Notes under the pieces: model-generated
What the model was told of the DNA's origin: nothing
Database searches by the model: none
The model's input: the letters and a program-made list of their open reading frames with translations, nothing else
From: Isoetes taiwanensis
Lineage: Eukaryota > Streptophyta > Lycopodiopsida > Isoetales > Isoetaceae
Length of the DNA: 64,000 bases
NCBI GenBank assembly: GCA_021234155.1
Contig: JAJEKV010000024.1
Coordinates: 14,234,913-14,298,912, forward strand
Reading direction: 5' to 3'
In this document: piece by piece, positions 46,607 through 59,704 of the stretch
Position numbering within the stretch: the first letter of the stretch is position 1
Layout: the number at the start of each line of letters is the position of its first letter
Made by a program: the position numbers and the translations under genes

Positions 46607-49600
46607 ATCCATGAAAGTGGTTAAATGTAAACATCGGCATTTACACAAGCACTCGATCCTAAGAACACTAAATAGACCCTATGAAGTGCATTCTAGAAGA
46701 AAACCTTGGAAAACTTGAATGGCTTAGAGGTTTGGATGGGAAGACTGATAATCAAGTGCCTGATGCTACTGCAGTTGTCGTGGGCTCAAGTGCCTGATGC
46801 TACTACAGTTGTCGTGGTTATGGTGAGCAAGTATGCATATGCCAGTGTGTAGATGGATTCACTGTTACTAGTAACACTGCTGCTGTGTATAGATGGTGAT
46901 AAAATGAAGGAGATAGAGGAAGGATCTTCTATCCTTAACACAATTATGCTAGTTGACATGCGTCCTGACATACTACAAATGATAGGTTGCAACTCTCCAA
47001 ACCATCGGCATTTTTTTTGTGCAGCTCATTGGGAAGGTTTTTCATCTCGATAACATGATTGCAAATAATCTTAGCGACCAAAACAACAAATGAACAAACC
47101 TCCTCTAATTCCCATACTTATGGAGGAGAGAGTGTAACTGCAATGATTTAGTTCGACATTACATGCCTCCTCCACTTATTGTTCACCATTCCTAAGCTCC
47201 CTCCACACCCTCTTCCTCAAGCCTGCATTGTTGCTAGTTGTTCGCATACTATTATTGCTTTGTTTCTTCTACCCATTGCAAAGAGCAATCAGGCTCCAAT
47301 ATCTGATTGGAAATCTAGAAACTTGTTTGGCGACCAACTACAGATGGAGGACTTAATACCACCTAAAATTAACCGATGCTTAGTGATCATGAGGTAACAG
47401 ATGCAGTCCTCGCCAACCTTGTCACTCCTTTGGTTCAAGCCGAAGAGCATGTCCTCAAGCACACGTATAAGAAGATTGACTCTGCCACGAGTAATGTTTG
47501 GAAGACAAGAAAGTTGGAGCAATTAGGAAAACCTTGTTCCAGCATGGAAGTCACGGCATCGTTGGATGAAATGAGGACTTAGGGAACTCATATGGCATGC
47601 TAGACGAGGACAATGCCATCTTTTATTTATTGACAGTATATAGTGCTTGATTGCTTTGATTTACCACATTGCACATGCGAGCATTCTAGCAAGCATCGAA
47701 TGACAATTTGACCCAAAAGGGCAGAGTTACCCTAGGACCCAAGTTTAAGGTGTAGAAACTCCATCAAATGTTAAATATAGGACAAACAAGACTAGCACTC
47801 AAGCATCGTGCATTGAGCGAAATGCCCACTCTTATTCGAAACGACTGCATAGAACTTGAGTTTTGATCTGTTGATCATAGAACTTGGTCTCGAGAGTAAC
47901 TTGGATGCTCTTGTCTTAGTCGTGCACCTGAATTCCACTTTGGACTTGCTAGGTTGCTTGAATGTTTCATTTCTCCGTAAGGTGGTTACAAAAGGACCCA
48001 ACAAAGCAATATTGTTGTGGTGTGTCAATGTTCAATCGGATGCTGCTGCCAATTTGGCATTGCCGCCGCCGCCTCCTCCTCCTCCTCCTCCAATGCCACA
48101 GAGGGACAAAATTGAGGATTGATATAATTCCTGTGGTGGACCCATTATTTCTTTTTGGAGGAGTCACGTGGGACACGCTTTCATCTCCATTTATGTTGTA
48201 CTTATCGTCCCTTCTGCCTTGGCCATATCGTCTGGCATACTGACTATGCGAGATTGTGACAGTTCTTGAGTCTTAGATTGTTAATTTTACTAGTGCCCAT
48301 CTAGATCTCTTGACTGAATTGCCCTAGTTTCCATAACTTTATAAGGTCTATAGTTGGTGTATTTTCCTTTCCTGATCAATCTTTTGCTTGGAAAACTACC
48401 CGATTCCCCAGTTTTAGATGCTGATAAAACGAAGGAGATAGATGAAGTTTTTGTGCAGCTCGTTGGAAAGGTTTTTCATCTCGATAACATGATTGTAAAG
48501 TTATAATCTTAGCGATCAAAACAATAAATTAACAAACCTCGTCTAATTCCCATGCTTATGAAGGAGAGAGTGTAACTGCAATGATTTAATTTGGCATTAT
48601 ATATCTCCTCCACTTACTCTTCGCCATTCCTAAGCTCCCTCCATGCCCTCTTCCTCAAGCCTGCATTGTTGCTAGTTGTTCACATACTGTAATTGTTTTG
48701 TTTCTTCTACCCATTGCAAAGAGCAAACAGGCTCCAATAGCTGATTGGCAACCTAGAAATTTGTTTGGCGACGAACTACAGATGGAGGAGTTAACACCAC
48801 CTAAAATTAACCGATGCCTAGTGATCATGAGGCAATAGATGTAGTCCTCGCCAACCTTGTCACTCCTTTAGTTCAAGCCGAAGAGCATGTCCTCAAGCAC
48901 AAGTATGAGAAGATTGACTCTACCATGAGTAATGTTTGGAAGATAAGAAAGTTGGAGCAATTAGGAAAGTCTCGTTCCATGAAATGAAGGAATTGGAGAA
49001 CTCACATGGCATGCTAGACAAGGACAAGGACATATTTTATTTCTCCCATTCTGAATACTTGTTAACAGTATATAGTGCTTGATTGCTTTGATTTACCCCA
49101 TTGCGCATGCGAGCATTCTAGCAAGCATTGAATGGCAATTTGACCCAAAAAGGCAGAGTTACCCTAGGACTTAAGTTTAAGGAGCAGAAGCTCCATCAAA
49201 CGTTAAATATAGGACAACCGAGACTAGCATTCAAGCAACATGCATTGAGCGAAATGCTCACTCTTATTCGAAGCGACTGTATAGACCCTATTGATCATAG
49301 AATTGGTCTCTAGAGTAACTTGGATGCTCTTGTCTAAGTCGTGCACTCGAAATCCCACTTTGGACTTGGTAGGTTGCTTGAATGTGCCATCTCTCCGTAA
49401 CGTGGTCGCGAAAGAACCCAACAAAGCTATATTGTTGTGGTGTGTCAATGTCCAATCGGATGCTACCAATGTGGCGGCTCCTCCCCCTCCCCCTCCTCCT
49501 TCATAGAGGGACAAAATTGAGGATTGATATAATTCATGTGGTGGACCCGTTTTTTCTTTTTGGAGAAGTCACGTGGGACACGCTTCCATCTCCATTTATG

Positions 49601-50063
49601 TTGTACTTATCATCCCTTCTGCCTAGGCCATATCATCTGGCACAATGACCTTGCGAGGTTGTGACACTTCTTGAGTCTTAGACTGTTAACTTTAATGGTG
49701 CCCATCTAGATCTTTTGGCTGAATTGACCTAGTTTCCATAACTTTATAAGATCTATAACTGATGAATTTTCCTTTCCTGATCAATTTTTTGTTTGGAAAC
49801 TACCCGATTCCCCACTTTAAATTCTTTCATTGTCAAAGTCTTTTGTATTTCTCCAAGATGCCATGGGTCTGGAACAGTTTAGCTATTTTAAACTGTGTAT
49901 GCCATGAATGTGATCTTGGGCCAACAGGAGTTTTTGTCACCCCCTTGTTTTGACCACTCAAATTGTCAAGTGTCCTGGTTTGATGTTCTCACAGTTTTAG
50001 TCCAAAACAACTATAAGCTAATTTGATTTGAAGCATTTAGATATGTTGACCAAGAGCTGATAA
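46607..50063. repeat. Duplicated block with two ~1.53-kb tandem units
   Basis: Unit 1 runs from about 46887 to 48415 and unit 2 from 48416 to about 49950. They are similar over their whole length. Markers are GTGCAGCTC..GGAAGGTTTTTCATC, CCTCTTCCTCAAGCCTGCA and GTCACGTGGGACACGCTT. A third, shortened copy lies at 52684-54130. Short coding-like pieces recur (LPDHEVTDAVLANLVTPLVQ in unit 1 and its counterpart in unit 2) but carry stops in every copy. No family is recognised. Each unit has a CCG/CCT run whose length differs between copies. Confidence 0.75.
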
Positions 50064-52027
50064 CAAGGTGACGGTGCAAACGCACTAATAAACTGTGGTG
50101 CAATTGCAGATTCCTTTTTCAAAAACACATAAATTCGACAGTTTTGACTATTTAAAAAAAAAAAACAACTACCAAAAAATAAAGTCGCATTCCAAATATG
50201 GCCAATTTTAAAAGCGGGCGATATATTTTGTGTTAAGACTCACTAAGAAGATGCACTTTCTTACGACACAAAAATACAAAGGAAAGGAAGGAAGGTATAT
50301 TTTTACGTCGTAGCGCATAGACAACAAAGTTATATTTCAATAATTCAGTACAATAATATAGGCACTTAAAAAATGTTCCTTTTTAGCACACATTAAATAT
50401 CAAGAGGAGGTAGGTGTTTGCTTCAACAAACGCAAATATAAATTCCTTGCTTTGCTTGTAAGTTTTAATTGGTGTACAAGCATTACCAAGTTGAATTTGC
50501 CGCATCTTTGCAAATAAAAGTATTTTCCAAATTCATAAACTATTAAACAAAGGAAGAATAAGAAACCACAGCATAAAAGCTCATAGAGTAGACACAGACA
50601 TGCCTATGCATGCATAGAAACAATGAAGAAAACTAGATACCTGTCTATGCGTGCATGGCCAGGAGTTTCTAAAGAGTACGTCATGTCTATGAGCACATGG
50701 GCAAGCACCTACTTTTATAAAACGCCTATCCTATATGTTCATAGGCTAGAGGTTCAAAGTATATCATTTGCCTATAAGCGTGCAAGTCAAGAAAAACAAT
50801 TGCATAACAATAAGCCTGCAACCGCTGCGTTAACTTTATTACTACATAAATCATTTTGACAAAGACGTTGAGGGAACTGAAGCTTCAAAATAGAGCCCCT
50901 GCCTTCAAGAACACAGGCTAAAGATGCGACATTCTCAAAATGATTGGAAAGTTGTCCGGGTCTTGTTGGAAACAAACGCTTCCATAAAGCCGTTAATATG
51001 CTTTAAATCTTTCTATATCAAACCAGAGGAAACAGGGAAGGCCGAAAACAGAGCAGACATGAAAATAAATTTGGGTTTCCGGTTAAACAAATTTAGCTTC
51101 CGGTTCTGACCTGATAGAGAAGCTTACCTGATAAGACCTGAAGAAATAGGGTTTGGAAATACAGCTGAAATCTGGCGTTGATGGCCTGCAGTCTGGCGCT
51201 GATGATCTTAAACACATGAAAGCATGATAAGCCGATCTTTGGAACAAAGTCTGGCGATTAAGCCGATTTTTGGGACAAAGGGGGAAGACTCGAAACAAAG
51301 AAAATATGCCTTTCCTATGCGCGCATAGCACATCACGAAAGATTTGTCCATGCGCACATGGGCACTACCTACCAGGTACTTTTCCTACCTACCCATTCTT
51401 TTCCACAACCTACTGGTTTTTCCCTCGACCCTACTAGGTTCTTTTCCTACCCGCCCAATTTTTTCGACAACCTACTAGTTTTAGTTCCGACCCTGTACAT
51501 GTGCATATATGGACCTCTCTTAAACCTGCGATATTTTATGAGCGAAATGATATCTTTTTATTTATCTTTTTACCTCTTCTGCATTAATAAGAAAGTTGCC
51601 ATGCCATGCGCGCAAAGCTTGACAATTTTTTTTTCTAAATGGCTATGTGCACATAGCATGCTCAGTAACATTTTTAGCGATGGGTATACATGCACAATGT
51701 CTTGGTGTGTCTTGTTTGTCGCACATTTTAGCCTTTAGTTTTGGTCAAGATTCTAGTGGTTCTTCAATTTCTCCATTTTCTAGGTGCATCCCAAATTCAC
51801 CTAAATGTGATTCTAATTTTACACCTAGTTTGGAGGTGTAAAATTAACAAAATGAAAATTTCCAGTAACTTTGGACCCTAAAATGGGTCACGCAATTGTA
51901 AATTGAGGGCCCTTTTTGTAATTGACCCCCTAAAAGTGGCAAAATTTAAGGTTTTTTAGGGAATCTTTGAAAGATTCTTTTTTGTGGTGCAAACGCAGGT
52001 CATTAGTGCGTTTGCTAGGTCACCTTG
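50064..52027. mobile_element. Non-autonomous hAT-like element (1964 bp)
   Basis: The ends are inverted repeats: CAAGGTGAC then GCAAACGCACTAAT at the left (50064-50090), and its reverse complement at the right (about 52000-52027). Flanking 8-mers are GCTGATAA (50056-50063) and TTTGATGA (52028-52035). The duplicated block 4 kb downstream keeps the uninterrupted site CCAAGAGCTGATGACAATTG (54131-54150), which shows the insertion and its 8-bp target GCTGATGA. The CAAGG start and 8-bp duplication fit the hAT superfamily. There is no transposase ORF. Confidence 0.75.
50604..51656. repeat. 14-bp palindromic motif repeated inside the hAT-like element
   Basis: CTATGCGCGCATAG-type sites occur at 50604-50617, 50645-50658, 50687-50700, 50731-50744, 51315-51328 (perfect), 51348-51361, 51604-51617 and 51643-51656 (perfect, CTATGTGCACATAG). 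They fit YYATGNGCNCATRR with one or two mismatches each. Repeated subterminal sites bound by transposase are known for hAT elements such as Ac. Confidence 0.65.
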
Positions 52028-52097
52028 TTTGATGACAATTGTTATATTATGAAGGAACTACAGAAATCAATGTTAAAGAATATCAAAGCAATCTGAA

Positions 52098-52176
52098 TCA
52101 TAAGGATACAACAGATTCATGACCAGCACGATCTGGAAAGGGAGGAAACTCCACATTTGTGGTGCAATGTCCATGA
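52098..52176 (-). pseudogene. 3' fragment of an RNase T2 gene
   Basis: This stretch is nearly the same as the last part of exon 3 of the RNase T2 gene (54210-54290) and ends in a TGA in the same place. It was carried in the duplicated block and ends abruptly at 52176, where similarity stops. It cannot encode an enzyme. Confidence 0.7.
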
Positions 52177-52683
52177 TAGCAACCACCTCTTGCAAGTACA
52201 GGAAATATTGTTTTCTCCGATTGTGCCTTAAGAAAATGATCCTTTAGATAACATTGGCTGCTTTTCTTGTTGTTATTCTCCAGTTTAGTGTGGATTTAAA
52301 TTATGGCTGAAATATGTGAAGCAGTTGCAGAATGCATGCACACATGCAAATATATTCTTTCTATGTATCTTATTTTGCATTATGTAAAAATCTGTCTATT
52401 CAAATATGATCTTTAAATATCCTAGCTAATATACATGCTCCGGTTATCTAGACAAATAGCTAAATATGATTCGTGGGACAGAGATAATTTTAAAAATAGG
52501 CATGGTTGCATTGCCTTGCCCTGCCCTTCTCACTCTATTTTGGCATATCTATGGCAAAGATAATCATCTGAACAATCATGACCGAGCAAATAGTTGCATG
52601 TTTCATGAAATGGCATAGGTAACAATTTTTTTGCATTAAGTTGCATCAAGCATGGTGGCGAGTGAACAAAGCGAGTAATCGAA
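52177..52683. other. Non-coding spacer between duplicated blocks
   Basis: No gene or known repeat is seen. Confidence 0.4.
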
Positions 52684-54136
52684 TATCCATGAAAGTGGTT
52701 AAATGTAAACATTGGCATGGCACTCGTTCCTGATAACACTAAATAAACCCTATGAAGTGCATTCTAGAAGAAAACCTTAAAACTTGAATGGCTTACAGGT
52801 TTGGATGGGAAGACTGATGCCCAAGTGCTTAATACTACTGCAGTTGTCGTGGTTATGGTGAGCAAGTATGCATATGCCAGGTAACACTGTTACTAGTGTG
52901 TAGATGGTGATAAAATGAAGGAGATAGAGGAAGGACCTTTTGTCCTTAACACAACTATGCTAGTTGACATGCATCCTAACATACTATAAATGATAGGTTG
53001 CAACTCCTCAAACCATCAGCATTTTTTTTGCGCAGCTCGTTGGGAAGGTTTTTCATCTCGATAACATGATTGCAAATTAATCTTAGCTCCAACAAACGTT
53101 AAATATAGGACAAAAGAGACTAGCACTCAAGCAACAAGCATTGAACAAAATGCCCACTCTTATCGAAGGAACAGAAGCTCCATTAAATGTTAAATATAGG
53201 ACAAACGAGACTAGCACTCAAGGAACAAGCATTGAGCGAAATGCCCACTCTTATTTGAAGAAACTGCATAGACCTTGAGTTTTGATCTGTTGATCATAGA
53301 ACTTGGTCTCTAGAGTAACTTCGATGCTCTTGTCTTAGTCGTGCACCCGAAATCCCACTTTGGACTTGCTAGTTGCTTGAAGTGCCATTTCTCCGTAAGG
53401 TGGTTGCGAAAGGACCCAACAAAGCAATGTTGTTGTGGTGTGTCAATGTCCAATCGGATGCTGCCAATGTGGCATTGCCTCGTCCTCCTCCTCCTATGTC
53501 ACAGAGGGACAAATTTGAGGATTGATATAATTCCTATGGTGGACCTATTATTTCTTTTTGGAGAAGTCACGTGGGATACGCTTCCATCTCCATTTATGTT
53601 ATACTTATCGTCCCTTCTGCCTATGCCATATCATCTAGCACACTGATTATGTGAGGTTGTGATGCTTCTTGAGTCTTAGACTGTTAACTTTACTAAGTGC
53701 CCATCTAGATCTTTTGGCTGAATTGCCCTAGTTTCTATAATTTTATAAGGTCTATAATCGGTGAATTTTCCTTTCCTGATCATTTTTTTCCTTGGAAACT
53801 ACCTGATTCCCCACCTTAAATTCTTTCTTTCGTCAAAGTCTTTTGTATTCCTCCAAGTATTCCTCCAAGATGCCATGGGTCTGAAACAGTTTAGAGATTT
53901 CAAACTGTGTATGCCATGAATGTGATATTGGGCCACCCTTGTTTTTATCACCCCCTTGTTTTTGACCACTCATAACTAGAAATGTTTCTTGTTTGTATTT
54001 TGAGCTAATTGACCTCCAAATCACTTAAAAAACAAACGTGAAAATTTTCAAGTTTCTGATTTGATGTTCTTACAGTTTTAGTCCAAAACAACTATAGGCT
54101 AATTTGATTTGAAGCATTTAAACATGTTGACCAAGA
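52684..54136. repeat. Third, shortened copy of the duplicated block
   Basis: It starts ATCCATGAAAGTGGTTAAAT, as at 46608, and follows the 46.6-kb block, but lacks roughly 600 bases after 53090. It then carries a local tandem duplication (about 53093-53170 and 53171-53260, each with TTAAATATAGGAC). It runs into the uninterrupted hAT target site at 54137-54144 and then into the RNase T2 gene. Confidence 0.7.
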
Positions 54137-54209
54137 GCTGATGACAATTGTTATATTATGAAGGAACTATTACAGAAATCAATGTTAAAGAATATCAAAG
54201 CAATCTGAA

Positions 54210-55369
54210 TCAAGAGTATACAACAGTTTGATGGCCAGCACGATCTGGAAAGGGAGGAAACTCCACATTTGTGGTGCAATGTCCATGAGGAAGAACTGGA
54301 CAGTCTATAAGTGTAGAGGCATCTTTGTCAACACAGATGTAGATCTGATAAAGCTGAGGAGTTCTTTCTTCATCTTTGTTACATTGAACACCCACAGAAT
54401 GCCCCACAGCCTCCTCTAAAACCTCAACAATTCTGAGCAAACTATAATGTCCACCATCTGGCCTGATACCTGCATTCTCGAGTGGCCCTAAAAGATCAAG
54501 CTTTTCGCGCAGCCTAAGTGTGGCCTCAAAGAATGAATGTTGATCTACAAGGTTCCCACAAGTTCCATGCTTATCCCACTCATGAGTCCAAAATTGTTGG
54601 CCATCGCTCCTAGGGCAATCAAAAGAACTCCAGTATCTAGCTAACTCTGGCTTCAGATCCTCTACCTGTGTCATAAACAGAATTTAATTTATCAGAAATA
54701 AATAAGAGTTTTCAAGGTACTAATTTCATGCTCTAAAGGCGGAGATTACCCAATTAACAAAAGCAGATTATTTCTATGAGAGTGTGAACTATCAGGGAAC
54801 AAAAATGTTGAGCAAACAGCTTGTTTCACAAATAAATAGAGATTGTTTCATATCTACTTACAAAATTACTTACAATGTCTTTAGTAAGCGGTGGGGAACA
54901 ATGAAAGGCAGCTTCAAAACAGAGAAATTTGATGCGAAACAAGATATTATATGAAGACCCGGGCATAGTTGAAGGAGCGAAGAATATGGAGTAGAGCATT
55001 TTTAAATAAAAACATGTGAAAGAAAGGACCAACCTGAGAGACGTCAAATGGGTCTAACGGATTGCAGTTTTCGGGCCACGTTCCGTCGTTGTTATTAGGC
55101 CATAGCCCATGAATAGAAAAGTCTGCAATGGGTTTTCCGGTAGATGGGAAGCAGCAAACGCTCGTCCTGTCGCAGTAAGATCCCGCCCACTAACAAAACA
55201 TTCTACTTAATCAGGAAATGGAAAGAATGAAAAAGACAGCAAGAATAGGCACCTGAAGAACGAGGTAGTAGAAATCGAAGCCCTGGGATAGGGAAACGGC
55301 CTGGGAGAATACATAGAGGAATAACCATCTCCAAGCTACCTTCTTCTCCGGCGCAAAGTTCTTCCCCAT
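54210..55369 (-). CDS. RNase T2 (S-like secreted ribonuclease)
   Basis: The enzyme cleaves single-stranded RNA in the secretory pathway, vacuole or outside the cell. I reconstruct three minus-strand exons: 55369-55253 (39 codons), 55189-55034 (52 codons) and 54665-54210 (151 codons plus TGA). All borders are GT-AG, phase 0, product 242 residues, the usual size. Residues 13-30 (V-A-W-R-W-L-F-L-Y-V-F-S...) form a signal peptide, and Q-G-F-D-F-Y-Y-L-V-L-Q-W is the mature start typical of the family. Active-site motif 1 is FSIHGLWPN, motif 2 is FWTHEWDKHGTC. Both catalytic histidines and the Glu/Lys pair are present, as are many cysteines for disulfides. The last ~80 bases were copied into the block at 52.1 kb. 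Nothing disabling is seen. Confidence 0.92.
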
Positions 55370-56030
55370 TTTTTGCGGTACAATGGAGCCAAATTTTCCA
55401 TATAATAACTTTCAAAAAGGAATATACTCATACTCTTTTGCATATGCTTTTAGCCGTGGCAACTTCACTACCAATTGCCGATTCTAGGGTAGAGACGAAT
55501 TGGGAGAATATCATAATGAAATGGAAGAGGCAGCACGGGAGCAAGGGGTACCCATGCCATGCTGACCCATGCCATGTCCTTACTATCCCTGCCTTGCATG
55601 CTTATTCTAAGAAGCCAAATCTGGCATTGTTTTGCTAAACTGATCACAATGTGCAAAAAATAAGCAAAAAAATCTGATAGCTAAGAAGAATAGGGGATAG
55701 AGCCATTCTGCCCATCCATGTTCTTCATGTTGGAAACCAGCCATTTTGTCGAAGTAAGTTTCAAATGGTTATATGGCTATTGCTTATATAATCTTTGGTC
55801 TCTCAGTTATAAGTTTAGAGACTATTACTAAAATCAACTTTATAGGTGGCGATTAGGAGCAAACTCGAGGCAAAATATCAAGTTTATCTGGCCTCTTTGC
55901 CCAGATGACAAGAACAACATGGTAATTGTTTTCCCTTCTGATTATCTTTCCTTTATAAAAAAAAAAAACCTTCTTACAAGATTTGCATTTAGAATTATAG
56001 AATGCTCTTCAAGAGTTTTGAAGTTCATTC
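55370..56030. other. Upstream region of the RNase T2 gene
   Basis: This is the 5' flank of the minus-strand gene. I cannot pick a convincing TATA box. The rest is non-coding. Confidence 0.4.
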
Positions 56031-57550
56031 TATGACGCTCCCAGAACCTATATGATACTCCCATTGTATAAATATGGGAATTCCTCTCTCGTGGCAACTA
56101 CATCACCATGGAAGGGCCCTCCGTCTAATTCAGACCACTTGGGATGGCCAAGTGTCGGGGTGAGGAACACCAAGGTGTCATTCGTCCCACGTCCTCTATG
56201 GGAATCTTATACATTAGAAGCGTACATACATGTTAGCGCACAACAATCATGCCCAAAATAATATACCACCACGAAGGGTGTCCCATCCATCATCATTAAC
56301 TAATTAGCAATACAACGCATGATACATAGCAATATACCATAAGTAAGGCTCTACCCTGGGCTCAGACTCCATGGGGGTCGATTGATGGTTAGGGCCTCAA
56401 GATATCAGCAAACAGAGGTATAGCATGGTGTTGGCTAGTATAGAACAATGGCTAGGGTAGTCTACTCCATCCGCCCCTCCTGTGCACACTTTGCAGATAG
56501 GCTGAAACATGCTGGCGTGATTGTAGCCCTCCAGAGACGCAATCCCATGGAATCACCCTATGAGACTACTCCGGGTTACATCTCCCCGGTCCGATGAGGC
56601 AGGTCAGGGAGGCATCCCCTTCGGAGCATGACAGATCCCTGGGTATGCTAGAGAACACGTGCCACCAACTCAGTGACCCCCACACCTTTAACCCCCAAAT
56701 TCCATAGGCTGCCTCGGTGCACCCATCGAGTCCAGGACGTCCTTATAGGCAAGTATCCTGTGACTCAAGAGGTGTCAGACCCATACCCTGCCCCAACGTG
56801 AGGACCGACTATAAGCCTAGCACACTGTAGGAGCCCCAGTAGCCGCGTTCAGCAAGGCTCCACCCTCGCTTCTCCATCCTACTATCTGGTGTTGAATCAC
56901 AATACATCATCCACAGCCAAGTGAGCTCTTGTGCGCAGGCCGTAAGTAATGGGTTTTAAGGGTTCTATCTAGAAGCATCTCTACTTCTGGATGGCCTTTA
57001 GGTCTCTATCCCCTTTTTACCCATCCAACACAGGAGAGAGAAAGAAAGAACACAATCACAATCAAAGTATCTTTCATCATCATAGTAATATATAAGAGAG
57101 AAATTAACCATCCCATCTAATCAAAGAAGTGTTAGCTGAAGCACAAACTATTTAGGGAGTAACCGGTCTCTTGGTTGGAGCCATTATTGCGAAAGGCTTC
57201 CATTCTTCAAGTTTGATCATAGCAGCTGATGGCTCCTCCTTCCTCCACTCTCTCCAAATCGATTTAGGCAGAAATGGGGGTAGGGCCCCAATTTGCCCTC
57301 TAAACTTGGCAAGCCCCCCTTGGCCGATCGATTTTGGGCCAGGTGGCACTGCCCTATTGGTTAACTTTAACTAAATAATAACCTAATTAATCTAATTAGG
57401 TTAATTATCCCTTTATATTTTAGCATAGCTAAAGAAAACCCTTTTAAGTTAGCCCATGTTAGCCCTTATTGACCCCTAAGGGTCTAATAATATCCTAGTT
57501 ACGTGTCATAGTATGTATACGTATACCGTATAAATACCTGGAACGTCACA
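56031..57550 (-). repeat. 3' LTR of a minus-strand chromovirus
   Basis: On the minus strand the LTR opens TGTGACGTTCCAGG, directly after a polypurine tract (AAGGGGGGAGAA, 57551-57562). It ends near 56031, where the plus strand reads TATGACGCTCCCAG, an imperfect mirror of the start. That gives about 1.5 kb. The partner LTR lies beyond the window, so the outer limit is not confirmed. Confidence 0.55.
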
Positions 57551-58046
57551 TTCTCCCCCCTTAGAGTAATGTTGTCCTCAGCATTTGGGTCAGTCTAGGT
57601 AGAAGAAAACAATTAAGTTATAAAAGATAACTCTATTTGCTGAAATAATACAGGATTACATAAAGTTGTTGCCGGACAAAGTCCTTTAGCAGTAGACACG
57701 AAATGCCATATCAACAAACTTAGATAGGAGTACACATACAAAATAACAATTAAATAACAGCCCCCAGACTGAGGGCCAGGATCTTCTGCAGTACATCAGT
57801 ACGTGCTACTGGCCTGTAGAATTACAGTAAATCAGTACCTACAAAATAATAGAAGTAATGTGGTTGAAGGGACCACCCCCGTAAGAAAAAGGAAATATGA
57901 ATGCAAGAATCCTATCATGCCTAAGGCTTGCATGTCGTCTAGGCGTAAGGAATGGCCATATTCCCATTATAGCCGTAGATGGATGCGTCCTATCATGAAT
58001 GACTATATGCCCAACTCCCCATCTAGGATGCATGTAACTTTACCCC

Positions 58047-59238
58047 TTAAATGATCCATGTCGGATCGCTCTCATATGGTCCCTGCCGGACGGACAACTC
58101 AATGCTTACCATTAGGGTTGGAGTTGATCGCATCCTGAATGGTTCGGCCCTGGCATTCGCGCATAAAGTCCGAGTAAGTCTTATCCAAATCTGCTTTAAG
58201 AACCCAAGTTGCGTGTTCCGTCGTAAGTGTTTCCAGTTAACCAAATACTGCAAGATTTAAGTTTTGCGGGTTTGCTTATATATATGATCAAGGAGAGCCT
58301 CAGGCACTATCTGCAATTGATCTTCCGTCATCTCCAGAAGTGTTGATGTGTCAAGGATCTCTTCTGGATCGAGGTTATGCTTCTTGAAAAGGCTCACATG
58401 GAAGACTTTATGGATTTTCAAATCGGCGGGTAGATTCAACCGGTAGGCTTGAGAACCTATCCTTTCGGTTAACTCTTAGTGTCCCGCCCATCTAGGTGCA
58501 AGCTTCTTACAATTACCAATTTTAAGTTTGGCTTGCTTGACCTTGATTTTTAGCCATACGGACTCGCCGACTTGGAATTCCCATGGCGTCCTATGTCAGT
58601 CGGCAAGGCTCTTTTGCTGGCCTCTGGCAACTAACTCTTTTTGCTCGAACTTCTTTAACTAGGGCCTGCATGTCAGTAAGCAATTGTTGAGACACTTCCA
58701 CCTTGGAAATCGAATTCTGCCACGTGTCTGGAGTAAGGCACTGCTAGCCATAATTGATCATGAAATGAGACATCCTTAAAGACTCTGGCCTAGTGCTGTT
58801 GTAGGCAAACTCCACCAAATGGATATAATCTGCCCATTGAGATTGCTTGTTCCAGATATAGTTACGTAGCATATCCTCAATTATGCAATTGGGACGCTCT
58901 GTTTGGCCATCTGTCTGTGGGTGGTATGTCATGCTCATAGCAAGCTTAGTTTGAATAATGCTAAAGAAATCCTTCCAAAATGCACTAACAAACTTAGGAT
59001 CACGGTCTGATATAATGGTGCGGGGCATCCCATGAAGGCGAAACACTTCCTTTGTGAATAACAAGGCAGTATCTAATGCAGTATCTATGGTCCGACATGG
59101 CAAAAAGTGCGCCATTTTGGAAAGTCTGTCGACCCCCACCATTAAGGCATCAAACCCTCTGAAGGTGCGCGGAAGCCCCACGATGAAATCCATGGTAATA
59201 ACTTCCCATTTTGCATTAGGTACATCTAAGGGTTGCAA
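58047..59238 (-). pseudogene. Integrase and chromodomain of the chromovirus
   Basis: The integrase core frame (59238-58744) contains D in ITMDFIVGLPRTF, VDRLSKMAHFLPCR, D in IISDRDPKFVSAFW, and E in YHPQTDGQTERPNCIIEDML. Further down (58439-58257), LKIHKVFHVSLFKKHN is the typical end of the integrase tail. It is followed by EALLDHIYKQTRKT and QYLVNWKHL (from about 58253), a chromodomain that would guide integration to chromatin. Frames are broken between these pieces. Confidence 0.8.
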
Positions 59239-59704
59239 TTCCCCTGGGATGCGTAATTGTTACGCCTTTGTTATACCTGACATGCCTGACCAAAAATAGT
59301 TGGAGCGGATCTTGAAATATGTCTTCATAAATCCTTCATGCCCCACTATAGGACTATTATGTGTGTTGTGGAGGATGAGCTTGCGAAGTCCTGAGGTCTC
59401 GGGAACACATAACTTATCCTTGTAATAAAGGAGATCACCTTCCTTTTTATAATGGCAGAAAGCCTCCCTCTCTTTATCCAGAACTCTATTCTATTCTATT
59501 CTATTCTTATCCGTTCTGGCTTCCTTGGAGACTTTGCCATATCTCCTAAAATTCAGGATCTGCTGGAAGAGTTTGTTGTATCTGCTTACCAAACTTGCTG
59601 GAGAGCATGGAAATAACATTGCAATGCGTTCGGTGAACAATGGATGCCTGGAAAGCGCGTCAACAACTACATTATGCTTGCCCGGCTTATAGAGTACTTC
59701 AAAA

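Noticed and set aside
39139-46611. A target-site duplication for the Tat-like element
   Set aside because: The best pair (ATCTA and ATCCA) needs a shifted LTR start and still mismatches, so I do not claim it.
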